Of a DNA stretch of 64,000 nt, positions 1-7,568 are shown piece after piece. This DNA is from Lachnospiraceae bacterium (lineage in GTDB: Bacteria > Bacillota > Clostridia > Lachnospirales > Lachnospiraceae), in the NCBI GenBank assembly GCA_017546025.1, contig JAFYYS010000027.1, forward strand, positions 1 to 64,000. The letters are read 5' to 3'. Numbering within the stretch: position 1 is the stretch's first letter; each line of letters opens with the position of its first letter. The notes under the pieces were generated by a model. It saw nothing but the letters and a program-made list of their open reading frames with translations. It made no database searches and had not been told where the DNA came from. The position numbers were made by a program, and so were the translations under genes.

Positions 1-13
1 AGTGACAATCATA

Positions 14-72
14 TTAGTTGGAAAATGAAATACTTTAGCTGAAAAATGAAATGCATTAGCTGGAAAATGGCA
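14..72. repeat. three 21-bp direct repeats
   Basis: The word TTAGYTGRAAAATGRMA begins at 14, 35 and 56, an exact 21-bp period. It lies just upstream of a terminator and belongs to whatever ends outside the window. Multiple short terminal repeats of this kind are seen at the ends of some insertion sequences (IS21-type), but no inverted partner or transposase is visible, so that is only a guess. Confidence 0.6.
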
Positions 73-101
73 GGAGAGCCGAGAGGGCTCTCCTGTTTTT
101 T
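71..101 (+). terminator. intrinsic terminator of an upstream unit
   Basis: Ten-base-pair stem CAGGAGAGCC/GGCTCTCCTG (71-80 and 86-95) with a five-base loop, followed by six T. It closes a transcript entering from the left edge. Confidence 0.8.
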
Positions 102-146
102 GTCGTTTTTGGGGGTGCATGGAACTATTTGAAGGGGTTTGGCGGG

Positions 147-483
147 TTAGTACCACATGGCGGGGGCTATGTGGTACTATTCTCAGTTTTTTTATGGGGT
201 TAGTACCACGTGGCGGGGGCTATGTGGTACTATTCTCAGTTTTTTTATGGGGTTGGTACCACGTGGCGGGGGCCGCGTGGTACGGGAAATGGTTTTTACA
301 AGCTTTAGTACCACGGCGCACCGGATTGATGGAACTAATGGTAAGATTCTGGCCGCTTTAGTACCACGGCGCACCGGATTGATGGAACTAATGGTAAGAT
401 TCCGGTCGCTTTAGTACCACGGCGCACCGGATTGATGGAACTAATGGTAAGATTCTGGTCGCTTTAGTACCACGGCGCACCGG
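147..483. repeat. array of seven 53-bp dyad repeats
   Basis: Units begin at 147, 200, 253, 305, 358, 411 and 464 (spacing 53, 53, 52, 53, 53, 53); the last is cut at about 483. Every unit starts TTAGTACCAC (TTGG in unit 3). Units 1-2 form a perfect dyad AGTACCACAT (149-158) / ATGTGGTACT (169-178) and are almost identical to each other. Units 4-6 keep the left arm but carry a different body whose right arm is TGGAACTAA, complementary to the left arm with one mismatch. Unit 3 is a transition. Short open frames across the array have no ribosome site and shift frame from unit to unit, since 53 is not a multiple of three. Function unknown. Confidence 0.9.
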
Positions 484-525
484 GAAAACAGCGAAGGAAA
501 GGTGGAAGACTCAAAAAACACCCGT

Positions 526-598
526 ATCTTTACTTTTTGCCATGGCATTTGCCATTATCTTTACTTTTGCGGTGGAAAATGCTACAATAAGTAAAGAT
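526..598 (+). promoter_or_regulatory. promoter and three operator-like words for the first fic gene
   Basis: A -35 TTTACT (560-565) and -10 TACAAT (583-588) are 17 bp apart. The word ATCTTTACTT occurs at 526-535 and 557-566, and inverted as AAGTAAAGAT at 589-598, about 31-32 bp apart (three helical turns), so one copy overlaps the -35 and one lies just past the -10. The encoded protein has an N-terminal HTH, so self-regulation is the natural inference. Confidence 0.6.
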
Positions 599-613
599 TT
601 GGGAGGCGAAACG

Positions 614-1525
614 ATGATTTCTTACGAGATTCTTGAAAAAGTGCTTAAGGACAGAGGGATTGGGAAGACCGAGCTTTCAACGGAGCTTGGCCTGTCGACG
701 CGCACGGTTGCGAAGATCGGGCGGGGCGAGCGGCTCTCGAAAAGGACCGTGGCGCGGCTTGCGGGGTATCTGGACATCGCGCCGGAGCTCATCATGAAAG
801 AGGTCTCGGCCAATCCGATTCTTCAGAGGCTTCGGGACGAGAAAGAGGCGAGACTTCCGGGCGGGCTTTACCACGAGCTGCAGGTCCGCATGACTTACAA
901 TTCGAATCACATTGAGGGCATCAGACTGTCCGAAGAGCAGACGCGAATGATTTTCGAGACAGACACCATTAATGCCGGCGACGGCATCTCCGTGGACGAT
1001 GTGCTCGAGACGATTCACCATTTCCGCGCCATCGATTTCGTGATTGATCATGCCGAGGAGGAGCTGACGGAGGACATGATCAAGCAGCTGCACTATATCC
1101 TGAAGCACGACACAAAGGATTCGATGCTTGGCTGGTTCGCCGTGGGCGATTACAAGAAGCGCGCCAACACGGTCGGCGGCCGGGAGACCACCAAGCCTTC
1201 GGAGGTGCATGAGCATATGCAGGCGCTTCTGGCCGCATATAACGCGAAGGCCGATGCAACACTCGAGGATATAGTGGAACTCCACGCCGGGTTCGAACAC
1301 ATCCATCCGTTCCAGGACGGTAACGGCCGCGTCGGACGGCTCGTCGCCCTGAAGGAGTGCCTGCGGCACAGCATAACACCGTTCCTGATTGAGGACACCA
1401 AGAAAGCTTTCTATTACCGGGGCCTCGCCGAATGGAAAGACGAGCGAGGCTGGCTCACGGATACCTGCCGCGACGGTCAGGATACGTTTGTGAAGCTGCT
1501 TAAGATGTTGGAGATAGAAGCCTGA
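614..1525 (+). CDS. HTH-Fic domain protein (class II Fic AMP-transferase family)
   Basis: This protein of 303 residues probably transfers AMP (or another nucleotide part) from a nucleotide to a hydroxyl on a target protein. The Fic signature HPFQDGNGRVGR lies at 231-242 and contains the catalytic His. An N-terminal inhibitory motif SNHIEG (97-102) fits the (S/T)xxxE(G/N) rule of class II Fic proteins, in which the Glu blocks ATP until displaced. Residues 1-60 form an XRE-like helix-turn-helix. The start at 614 follows GGGAGGCG; an in-frame ATG at 542 lies upstream of the -35 and is rejected. A second Fic gene follows in the same direction but has its own promoter. The target is unknown; no separate antitoxin gene is visible, consistent with the built-in inhibitory helix. 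Confidence 0.88.
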   Translation: MISYEILEKVLKDRGIGKTELSTELGLSTRTVAKIGRGERLSKRTVARLAGYLDIAPELIMKEVSANPILQRLRDEKEARLPGGLYHELQVRMTYNSNHIEGIRLSEEQTRMIFETDTINAGDGISVDDVLETIHHFRAIDFVIDHAEEELTEDMIKQLHYILKHDTKDSMLGWFAVGDYKKRANTVGGRETTKPSEVHEHMQALLAAYNAKADATLEDIVELHAGFEHIHPFQDGNGRVGRLVALKECLRHSITPFLIEDTKKAFYYRGLAEWKDERGWLTDTCRDGQDTFVKLLKMLEIEA

Positions 1526-1565
1526 TTCGCGTTTCTTATGGCGAAACGAATTGAAAAAGAGGACT

Positions 1566-1640
1566 TTCCCTTATTTTCAGCATAAAAATAAGGGGATATT
1601 CCCTTAGGAGATTGACAATTCCCTTAAAAATGGGTAGAAT
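1566..1640 (+). promoter_or_regulatory. promoter with CCCTTA operator words for the second fic gene
   Basis: TTGACA (1612-1617) and TAGAAT (1635-1640) are separated by 17 bp. TTCCCTTA occurs at 1566-1573, 1599-1606 and 1619-1626, and TAAGGGGA (inverted) near 1588, so half-sites bracket the -35. The first and inverted copies also form a hairpin CCCTTATTTT/AAAATAAGGG. The winged-helix-like C-terminus of the downstream protein could be the binder. Confidence 0.65.
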
Positions 1641-1668
1641 TTAAGGAAAAAATATGGAGGGGAAGAGA

Positions 1669-2715
1669 ATGAGAGAGTTTAACTATTCGAAAATCAAAGA
1701 AAGAAAATGGGATTCCAACCTGCTTGGTCTTGTGGCGGCCATATATAAAGAGGCTGGAAAACAGGAAATGTATCTGAAACAAAGACCGGAGGAACTTGAA
1801 AAGCTGGTTGAGATTGCAAAGATACAAAGCACGGAGGCATCGAATGCCATAGAGGGCATTGTAACCACAAATACGAGAATCAAGCAGCTCGTAGAAGAAA
1901 AAACAACGCCCAGGAACCGGAATGAGCAGGAGATTGCCGGATACAGGGATGTTCTGGCTGTTATACATGAAAGCTTTGATTCAATTCCCATCACGAGAAA
2001 TTACATCCTTCAGTTGCACAAGATTATGTACGGTCACATGAATAACCCGATGGCCGGAAAGACTAAGAGCGTGCAAAACTATATCAGCGCAACATATCCG
2101 GATGGCCATGTGGAGACGCTGTTTACTCCGCTGGCACCGTATGAAACGCCGGAGGCGCTTGACAGAATATGTGAAGAGTATAACCGTGTTATTGGCAATG
2201 GGGAGCTGGAACCGCTTATCGCTATTCCGACCTTTATTCATGATTTCCTATGCATTCATCCGTTTAATGACGGAAACGGCCGCATGAGCCGGCTTTTGAC
2301 GACGCTGTTGCTTTACAGAAGCGGGTTTTATGTGGGAAAGTATATTTCCCTGGAAGCGGAAATTGCGAAGCACAAGGATCTTTACTATGAAGCGCTGGGA
2401 GCTTCTCAAAATGGCTGGCATGAAGGTGCGGATGATCCGGTTCCGTTTATCAAGTATCTTCTTGGGACAATTCTCGCTGCATATCGGGACTTTTCAGACC
2501 GCTTTGCCTTGGTAGAAGAAAAAAGGTCCGCATTAGACACGGTAAGACTCGCCTCGCAGAATAAGATCGGTCGTTTCACTAAACAGGACATTCGTGAATT
2601 ATGTCCTTCACTGAGCATCAGCTCTATCGAAGGTGCATTGCGGAAACTTGTGGCTTCAGGCGAGTTGAAGAGGATCGGAACCGGTAAAAATACTGGTTAC
2701 TGTAGGACATGGTGA
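1669..2715 (+). CDS. Fic domain protein with C-terminal winged helix (class II)
   Basis: This 348-residue protein is of the Fic/DUF4172-like type common in Firmicutes. HPFNDGNGRMSR (197-208) is the catalytic loop. SNAIEG (58-63) is the autoinhibitory motif at the N-terminus. The last 70 residues (FTKQDIRELCPSL..., then a SGELKRIG wing) look like a winged helix that could bind DNA. GGAGGGG at 1657-1662 fits the ATG at 1669 better than the one at 1654, which would overlap it. The base composition is AT-richer than the genes further right, hinting at acquisition. Target and regulation are unknown; the repeated CCCTTA words in its promoter suggest self-control. Confidence 0.87.
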   Translation: MREFNYSKIKERKWDSNLLGLVAAIYKEAGKQEMYLKQRPEELEKLVEIAKIQSTEASNAIEGIVTTNTRIKQLVEEKTTPRNRNEQEIAGYRDVLAVIHESFDSIPITRNYILQLHKIMYGHMNNPMAGKTKSVQNYISATYPDGHVETLFTPLAPYETPEALDRICEEYNRVIGNGELEPLIAIPTFIHDFLCIHPFNDGNGRMSRLLTTLLLYRSGFYVGKYISLEAEIAKHKDLYYEALGASQNGWHEGADDPVPFIKYLLGTILAAYRDFSDRFALVEEKRSALDTVRLASQNKIGRFTKQDIRELCPSLSISSIEGALRKLVASGELKRIGTGKNTGYCRTW

Positions 2716-2830
2716 TTTACGGCCCGGACGGATGAGCCGTCACACTGAAACGCAATTCTCACTTCGGTTGACTGATTCTTAACAAATGAGGTGTGGTATT
2801 TTCCGCAGAATGTTGTAAAATCGTTTCAGA

Positions 2831-2855
2831 AGGCTGCCGAAAGGCGGCCTTTCAT
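2831..2855 (+). terminator. weak terminator after the second fic gene
   Basis: AGGCTGCC / GGCGGCCT stem (one G-T pair) with a GAAA loop, followed by TTTCATT. The T-run is short. Confidence 0.5.
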
Positions 2856-2866
2856 TCGCAATAAGG

Positions 2867-2895
2867 TTTTCATACTGCTGTTGCTATGATATAAT
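2867..2895 (+). promoter_or_regulatory. promoter of the phosphotransferase gene
   Basis: TTTTCA (2867-2872), 17 bp, TATAAT (2890-2895), 39 bp upstream of the ATG. Confidence 0.65.
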
Positions 2896-2933
2896 ACCTG
2901 TTATAAATGCCGGTGAAATGGGGAAAGTAATTA

Positions 2934-3869
2934 ATGGACGAGAGAACACTGCAGGATATTCTTGCAACGCAATACGGAATAAAATCAGCCGCTTTGGAGT
3001 CACTGAGAGAAGGTGGCGGCCACACATACGCTGTGAACGGAAAAGGGAGATACCTCCTGAAGGTTATCGGTGCTGCTTTTCCGGCTACCGCGAAACAGTC
3101 GGTATCCGTTATGAGATATCTCGAAGAAAATGCATTTCCTGTTCCGAAAACGGTTCTGACCGCGGACGGAGAGGCTTTGTACGAAACTGAGGACGACGGG
3201 GAGAAGAAGCTGATTGTTCTCATGGAATATATCGAGGGAGACGAGCCGGAGTTTGAACTGTGCGCGGCTCAGGTCGGAGACCTCGTCGGAAAGTTTCACG
3301 AGCTTATGGAAAAGTACCCTGCGGAACCGGCTGTGCACGGCAGGGAATTTTTCATAGACCGATATCTCGGGTTCCTTCGAAGGAAGAACTATCCGCGCAT
3401 TGCCGAGTATGAGGAATTGGGAGAACGGTTATGGGATCAGGTCAAGGACCTTCCGTGTGGCATTTGCCACGGAGACCTGCACAGGGGAAACCTGCTGCGG
3501 AATGCGGACGGGAAGGTATTCCTTGAGGATTTTGATACCGTATGCCGGGCACCTCTGATGTTCGACGTCATGGTCATGTGTGACATGACGGATTATTTCC
3601 GACTGAAGCCGGACGATGTTGAACTGACGATGAAAGTGTATCGGGAGTTCCTTGCCGGATACGCGGCGCACCGCACGCTCAGCTGCGAAGAAATCCGGTC
3701 CTTCCCGTACTGGGTGGCGATCCGGCATTTTCAGCTGCAGGCCACGATTGTTGAGATATACGGACCGGACTGCATCGATGAGGCTTTCATTGACTGGCAG
3801 CTTTACTGGCTGAATGGTTGGCTTAAGGAGACGGAAGACAGGGATTGGTTGACACAGCAGGCAAATTAA
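2934..3869 (+). CDS. phosphotransferase of the APH / homoserine-kinase-II fold
   Basis: This 311-residue protein kinase-like enzyme phosphorylates an unknown small molecule with ATP. It has the APH-family catalytic loop HGDLHRGN (179-186) and metal-binding DFD at about 199-201, preceded by an N-lobe with a glycine-rich stretch. Family members act on aminoglycosides, homoserine, choline, methylthioribose or fructosamines; nothing here picks one. It has its own promoter and the start follows GGGGAAAG. The next gene, cysE, begins 37 bp after its stop and also has a promoter, embedded in the end of this gene. Confidence 0.75.
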   Translation: MDERTLQDILATQYGIKSAALESLREGGGHTYAVNGKGRYLLKVIGAAFPATAKQSVSVMRYLEENAFPVPKTVLTADGEALYETEDDGEKKLIVLMEYIEGDEPEFELCAAQVGDLVGKFHELMEKYPAEPAVHGREFFIDRYLGFLRRKNYPRIAEYEELGERLWDQVKDLPCGICHGDLHRGNLLRNADGKVFLEDFDTVCRAPLMFDVMVMCDMTDYFRLKPDDVELTMKVYREFLAGYAAHRTLSCEEIRSFPYWVAIRHFQLQATIVEIYGPDCIDEAFIDWQLYWLNGWLKETEDRDWLTQQAN

Positions 3870-3878
3870 TGGTAGAAT
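3849..3878 (+). promoter_or_regulatory. cysE promoter inside the end of the kinase gene
   Basis: TTGACA (3849-3854), 18 bp, TAGAAT (3873-3878), 28 bp before the cysE start; cysE can be transcribed independently of the kinase gene. Confidence 0.65.
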
Positions 3879-3906
3879 TGAGAAAATTTCCAATGAGGAA
3901 AAAAGC

Positions 3907-4863
3907 ATGAATAACGTGATTAAGGAAGAAGAAATCAATCAGATTGTTCAGGACCTTTTTAAAGACTATGAAGGCGACAAGACGATTGACGAAATCAATA
4001 CGGACAACAAGCCGAACAAGGCGGAGGTTTATGCCCTGATCGAGGACCTGTTCGGGGTCATCTATCCCGGTTACTATCAGGACAGACAGTATAAGACGTT
4101 TAACCCGCAGTCGAATCTGACCGTGGTGATTGAGGACGTGTTCTACCGTCTGTGCAAGCAGATTAATCTGGCCCTCGACTACTGCGGCGATGACAAGGCT
4201 TCGGAGGACGAGCGGAAGGCGGAAAGCTACCGCATCTGCAAGACCTTCTTCGCGAGAATGCCCAAGATTCGCGGCCTCCTTGAGAAGGATGTAAAAGCGA
4301 CCTACGACGGCGACCCGGCGGCCAGCTCGATGGCTGAAATCATTCTGGCCTACCCTGGACTGATGGCCATTACCGTATACCGCATGGCGCATGAGCTGTA
4401 CCTCGAGCAGGTGCCGATGCTGCCGAGACTGATGACGGAGTACGCGCATTCGAGAACCGGTATCGACATTCATCCGGGCGCAACGATTGACGAATATTTC
4501 TTCATCGACCACGGCACCGGCATTGTAATCGGTGAGACGTCCATCATCGGGAAAAATGTGAAGATCTACCAGGGCGTTACGATCGGCGCTCTGTCGACGC
4601 GCGGCGGCCAGAAGCTTGCCGGAAAGAAGAGACACCCTACGATCTGCGACAACGTGACCATCTACGCCAACGCATCCATTCTCGGCGGCGATACGATCAT
4701 CGGAGAGAATGCCGTCATCGGCGGTAACGCGTTCATCACGAAGAGTGTTGACCCGGACACGCGCGTCAGCATCAAGAATCTCGAGATGGAGTACCGGACC
4801 TCGGGCGACGTCAGAAAGAGCCAGGATTTTTCACAAGGCGACGAGTGGTATTACATTATCTGA
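3907..4863 (+). CDS. cysE: serine O-acetyltransferase
   Basis: Catalyses acetyl-CoA + L-serine to O-acetylserine, the entry to cysteine synthesis in the cytoplasm. The 318-residue protein has a helical N-terminal half (about 1-180) and then a left-handed beta-helix of hexapeptide repeats, including IDHGTGIVIGET near 200 with the catalytic Asp-His pair, and GGDTIIGENAVIGGNAFI near 260. The long N-terminal half places it with the approximately 300-residue clostridial type rather than the short Bacillus form. The start follows ATGAGGAAAA. No cysK neighbour is present, so regulation would depend on its own promoter. Confidence 0.9.
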   Translation: MNNVIKEEEINQIVQDLFKDYEGDKTIDEINTDNKPNKAEVYALIEDLFGVIYPGYYQDRQYKTFNPQSNLTVVIEDVFYRLCKQINLALDYCGDDKASEDERKAESYRICKTFFARMPKIRGLLEKDVKATYDGDPAASSMAEIILAYPGLMAITVYRMAHELYLEQVPMLPRLMTEYAHSRTGIDIHPGATIDEYFFIDHGTGIVIGETSIIGKNVKIYQGVTIGALSTRGGQKLAGKKRHPTICDNVTIYANASILGGDTIIGENAVIGGNAFITKSVDPDTRVSIKNLEMEYRTSGDVRKSQDFSQGDEWYYII

Positions 4864-4873
4864 ATGTGACACG

Positions 4874-4901
4874 AAGCACCCTTTTCGGAGGGTGCTTTTT
4901 C
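4874..4901 (+). terminator. cysE terminator
   Basis: AGCACCC (4875-4881) / GGGTGCT (4890-4896) stem, followed by TTTTTC. Confidence 0.85.
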
Positions 4902-5231
4902 ATTGCGGAGGGGCGGAAAATATGATAAAATCAGCCGTAAGGTACACTGCGTGGAGCGGGATTATCAAACCGAGCGGAGATCAGACGGATAGTCAGTGAA
5001 CGGAAAGCCCCTGAAAATAGGGAATTATGATAATTTTTCAAACGAATTTACACCCCGGTTACACCTTTTGAAGGTGAACTACCCGATGAAAATAATGATA
5101 CCGCGGTTATCTGCTATACGTGGATGATCGCGGGTATTTTATAAATAGCAAAAACGGAAATACTATTATGATGATAGAAGACTAAGATTGGTGTGTAGCT
5201 ACGAAATATCACAGAAAGGAGGAAACTGCGT
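4902..5231. other. non-coding stretch before the AraC-phosphotransferase gene
   Basis: No convincing gene. It holds a small hairpin CACCTT/AAGGTG near 5068-5085 and a longer imperfect dyad ATACCGCG (about 5098) / CGCGGGTAT (5129-5137) followed by TTTTAT, which could act as an attenuator or terminator ahead of the next gene. A TATGAT box at 5167-5172 has no good -35 partner. Confidence 0.4.
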
Positions 5232-6527
5232 ATGGTCAGGGAGATGATCCAGAAAACATTGGATTATGTTGATAGCAACATAAAAGAAGACATTACTGCG
5301 GAAGAACTGGCTGAAGTTGCGGGATATTCTGTTTTTCACTTTTACAGATTGTTCCAATCAGCTGTTGGAATACCAGTTATGCAGTATGTTTTAAGAAGAA
5401 AGCTCTTGTATGTTATCTATGAGATAGGCTTGGAACGAAAGAAAAACGAAGTGGTTTACGAGTATGGTTTCGAAACATATTCGGGTTTCTACAGAGCTTT
5501 TATCCGCGAGATCGGATATACTCCGGCGCAGTACCTCCGGGAATATAAGGCAAAAAGACCTTATAAGATTAATATTTTTCAGGAGGAACACATCATGGTC
5601 AGTAATAAGTTGATTTCTGAAGTGCTGGTTAATTGGGGGCTTCAGGATGAGAAAGTATTGGATATCGTCTTTCCGGAAACTGGAGAGATCAGTGATTCTG
5701 CGAAGTATGTCGGAAGCAATATGGTGATAAAGTATACGGCCAATCTTGGCTCGGTGAAGAAGGCAATAGAGATTTCCAGGGCACTTAACAATGTTGGTCT
5801 TACCGCACCTGAAGTTATTCCGACTACTGATGGTAAAGAATATGCTACAGTCGGAGAACTATACTTCACCCTCACCCAAAAGGTAGAAGGAGAGAGAGTT
5901 ATGGCGAGCGGGCTTTATCTTGACGATTATAAAGAAAAAGCACGTTTTATCGGGGAAATCGTTGGACAATTGGATCTTGCGCTTGCCAAGATAGACACGA
6001 TTGCGGATGAAGCGGACTTAGGAAAGAGTGTCAGGGAGTGGGCGGTCCCGGCCTTGAAGGGTAAAATCGATATGAATCCGGAAGCTATGGAGAAATATGC
6101 AGCGCAGTTTTGTGATCTCTATAGGGCTTTGCCGCGCCAGGTGATTCATAGGGATCCGAATCCGAGCAATATTATCCTGGCGAAGGACAAGTGGGGATTT
6201 ATTGATTTTGAACTAAGCGAGGAAAACGCCCGGATATTTGATCCATGTTATGCGGCAACAGCCATACTGTCAGAGACTTTTGAAGAAGAAAACGAAGATA
6301 AGTTACTTACCTGGGTAGAAGTCATGAAAGAGATCATGTACGGATATGACAGTGTTGTAAAATTGACAGATGCGGAAAAGAAGGCTATTCCATATATGAT
6401 ATTGGCAAATCAGTTTGTGTCTACTGCTTTCTTTGCTGGGAAAGATAAGTACGAGGAACTATACAGGACAAACAAGGCTATGACTGAATGGATTGGCACA
6501 AATATGGACAAATTGAGTATATCTTAA
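5232..6527 (+). CDS. AraC-type HTH fused to an APH-fold phosphotransferase
   Basis: Residues 1-105 are a complete AraC/XylS DNA-binding domain with its two helix-turn-helices (DITAEELAEVAGYSVFHF and the GYTPAQYLREY end). Residues 120-431 are an aminoglycoside-phosphotransferase-like kinase with catalytic loop HRDPNPSN (306-313) and metal Asp in DFE at 325. The combination suggests a regulator whose kinase part senses or modifies a small ligand such as an antibiotic; this is inference. The start follows AAAGGAGG. An internal ATG at 5595 (MVSNKL), preceded by AGGAGG, could yield the kinase domain alone. The gene is AT-richer than the surrounding housekeeping genes. Confidence 0.82.
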   Translation: MVREMIQKTLDYVDSNIKEDITAEELAEVAGYSVFHFYRLFQSAVGIPVMQYVLRRKLLYVIYEIGLERKKNEVVYEYGFETYSGFYRAFIREIGYTPAQYLREYKAKRPYKINIFQEEHIMVSNKLISEVLVNWGLQDEKVLDIVFPETGEISDSAKYVGSNMVIKYTANLGSVKKAIEISRALNNVGLTAPEVIPTTDGKEYATVGELYFTLTQKVEGERVMASGLYLDDYKEKARFIGEIVGQLDLALAKIDTIADEADLGKSVREWAVPALKGKIDMNPEAMEKYAAQFCDLYRALPRQVIHRDPNPSNIILAKDKWGFIDFELSEENARIFDPCYAATAILSETFEEENEDKLLTWVEVMKEIMYGYDSVVKLTDAEKKAIPYMILANQFVSTAFFAGKDKYEELYRTNKAMTEWIGTNMDKLSIS

Positions 6528-6560
6528 GTAGAAGTTAAAGAAATACGCAGAGATATTGAG

Positions 6561-6600
6561 AAAAAACAGCTGATGAAGAAAATCATCGGCTGTTTTTTAA
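6561..6600. terminator. bidirectional terminator
   Basis: AAAAAACAGC-TGATGA ... TCATC-GGCTGTTTTTT: long stem with A-run on one side and T-run on the other, closing the AraC-kinase gene. Confidence 0.85.
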
Positions 6601-6615
6601 TTTGTAGCAATTAAA

Positions 6616-6795
6616 GTAGCAAATAAGGTGGTAAAAAAAGTGACAAAAAGAACTATGCAAGATTAAAATGTCGGTATAAATGTCGGTATATGTTGAATAA
6701 ATGTCGGTTTGAATAAAACAGAAAAGAGCGGTTTTAAGAATATTGATTGAAAAGAAAGATATAGGATTGAAGGAATGGTAGCTTTTGGGTATAGA
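6616..6795 (+). pseudogene. decayed C-terminal fragment of a DNA-binding ATPase-like protein
   Basis: From 6616 one frame reads VANKVVKKV, a stop, then three NVGI/NVGL units separated by one more stop, then NKTEK; after a frame change it reads RAVLRILIEKKDIGLKEW. Repeats of the VGIN type followed by a K-T-E-K helix are typical of the linker and C-terminal winged helix of AlbA_2/Schlafen-type putative DNA-binding proteins. With at least two stops and a frameshift it cannot be functional. Confidence 0.5.
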
Positions 6796-6870
6796 AACTT
6801 TGAAGAAACGGTATTATAATGCGATTGAAACATTGAAGAAATGGAACCACATGTTCCTTGGAGGACCAAA

Positions 6871-6981
6871 ATGTTTAAGAGAAAAGCATTTGAAAAGTTG
6901 ATGTACTGGAAAGAAAAGAAAGCTCCAAAATACTCTGTACTTTTGGAGGGAGCAAAAGGTGTGAAATCCCTGGAGAAATAA
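6871..6981 (+). pseudogene. truncated N-terminus of an AAA ATPase (DUF4143-type)
   Basis: After a good GGAGG site, 36 codons read MFKRKAFEKLMYWKEKK... ending LLEGAKGVKSLEK. Intact family members begin with the same K-R-K ... W-K pattern and then LLIEGARRVGKST, the Walker A loop. Here the loop is shortened and the protein stops, so only the first 5-10 percent survives. It sits 12 bp before the LMW phosphatase gene. Confidence 0.6.
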
Positions 6982-6992
6982 GGAAAAAGCAT

Positions 6993-7484
6993 ATGATTAG
7001 AATACTATTCGTCTGTCACGGCAACATCTGCCGTTCGCCGATGGCGGAGTTTACGTTTAAGGATATGGTGGAGAAGAAGGGACTGTGTGATCAGTTCCTG
7101 ATTGAGTCCGCCGCCACGAGCTCGGAAGAGGTGTGGCGCGGGGTCGGAAACCCCATTAATCCGCCGGCGGCAGCCGTTCTGAAGTATAACGACATCGGGC
7201 TGACGCCGTACACAAATTATGACGCGAAGCGTGCGCGGCAGATCACGAAGGCGGATTACGACCGCTATGACTACATCATCGGCATGGACCGGTGGAACGT
7301 CCGGAACATGACCGCCCTGTTCGGCGGCGACCCGCAGAAGAAGGTGCACATGCTCCTCGATTACACCGGCATTTACGGGCGCGAGGTTGCGGACCCGTGG
7401 TACACAAACGATTATGAGATGGCATTTTCCGACATCAAGGAAGGCTGCGAGGCACTGATGAAGTATCTCCTGAGGAAAATGTGA
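6993..7484 (+). CDS. low-molecular-weight protein tyrosine phosphatase
   Basis: This 163-residue cytoplasmic phosphatase removes phosphate from protein tyrosine (or arginine) residues. The P-loop CHGNICRSP (8-16, C-x5-R) sits at the extreme N-terminus and the general acid Asp is in DPWY at 134, both in the places usual for the family. The length is normal. The start follows AAGGAAAAAG, just after the truncated ATPase fragment. The downstream argC has its own promoter, so no operon partner is evident. In Firmicutes such enzymes often counter BY-kinases or McsB; neither is in view. Confidence 0.9.
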   Translation: MIRILFVCHGNICRSPMAEFTFKDMVEKKGLCDQFLIESAATSSEEVWRGVGNPINPPAAAVLKYNDIGLTPYTNYDAKRARQITKADYDRYDYIIGMDRWNVRNMTALFGGDPQKKVHMLLDYTGIYGREVADPWYTNDYEMAFSDIKEGCEALMKYLLRKM

Positions 7485-7499
7485 CACATCGGAATGGTG

Positions 7500-7528
7500 T
7501 TGCATTTTTCATCAAAACGAATTATGAT
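7500..7528 (+). promoter_or_regulatory. argC promoter
   Basis: TTGCAT (7500-7505), 17 bp, TATGAT (7523-7528), 40 bp upstream of the argC ATG. Confidence 0.65.
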
Positions 7529-7568
7529 GTGAGACAATTAAGTGATTCGCGGCTTTTAGGAGGCTGAT

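Noticed and set aside
119-414. overlapping small open frames in the first repeat array
   Set aside because: They consist of repeat translation, change frame from unit to unit and lack ribosome sites.
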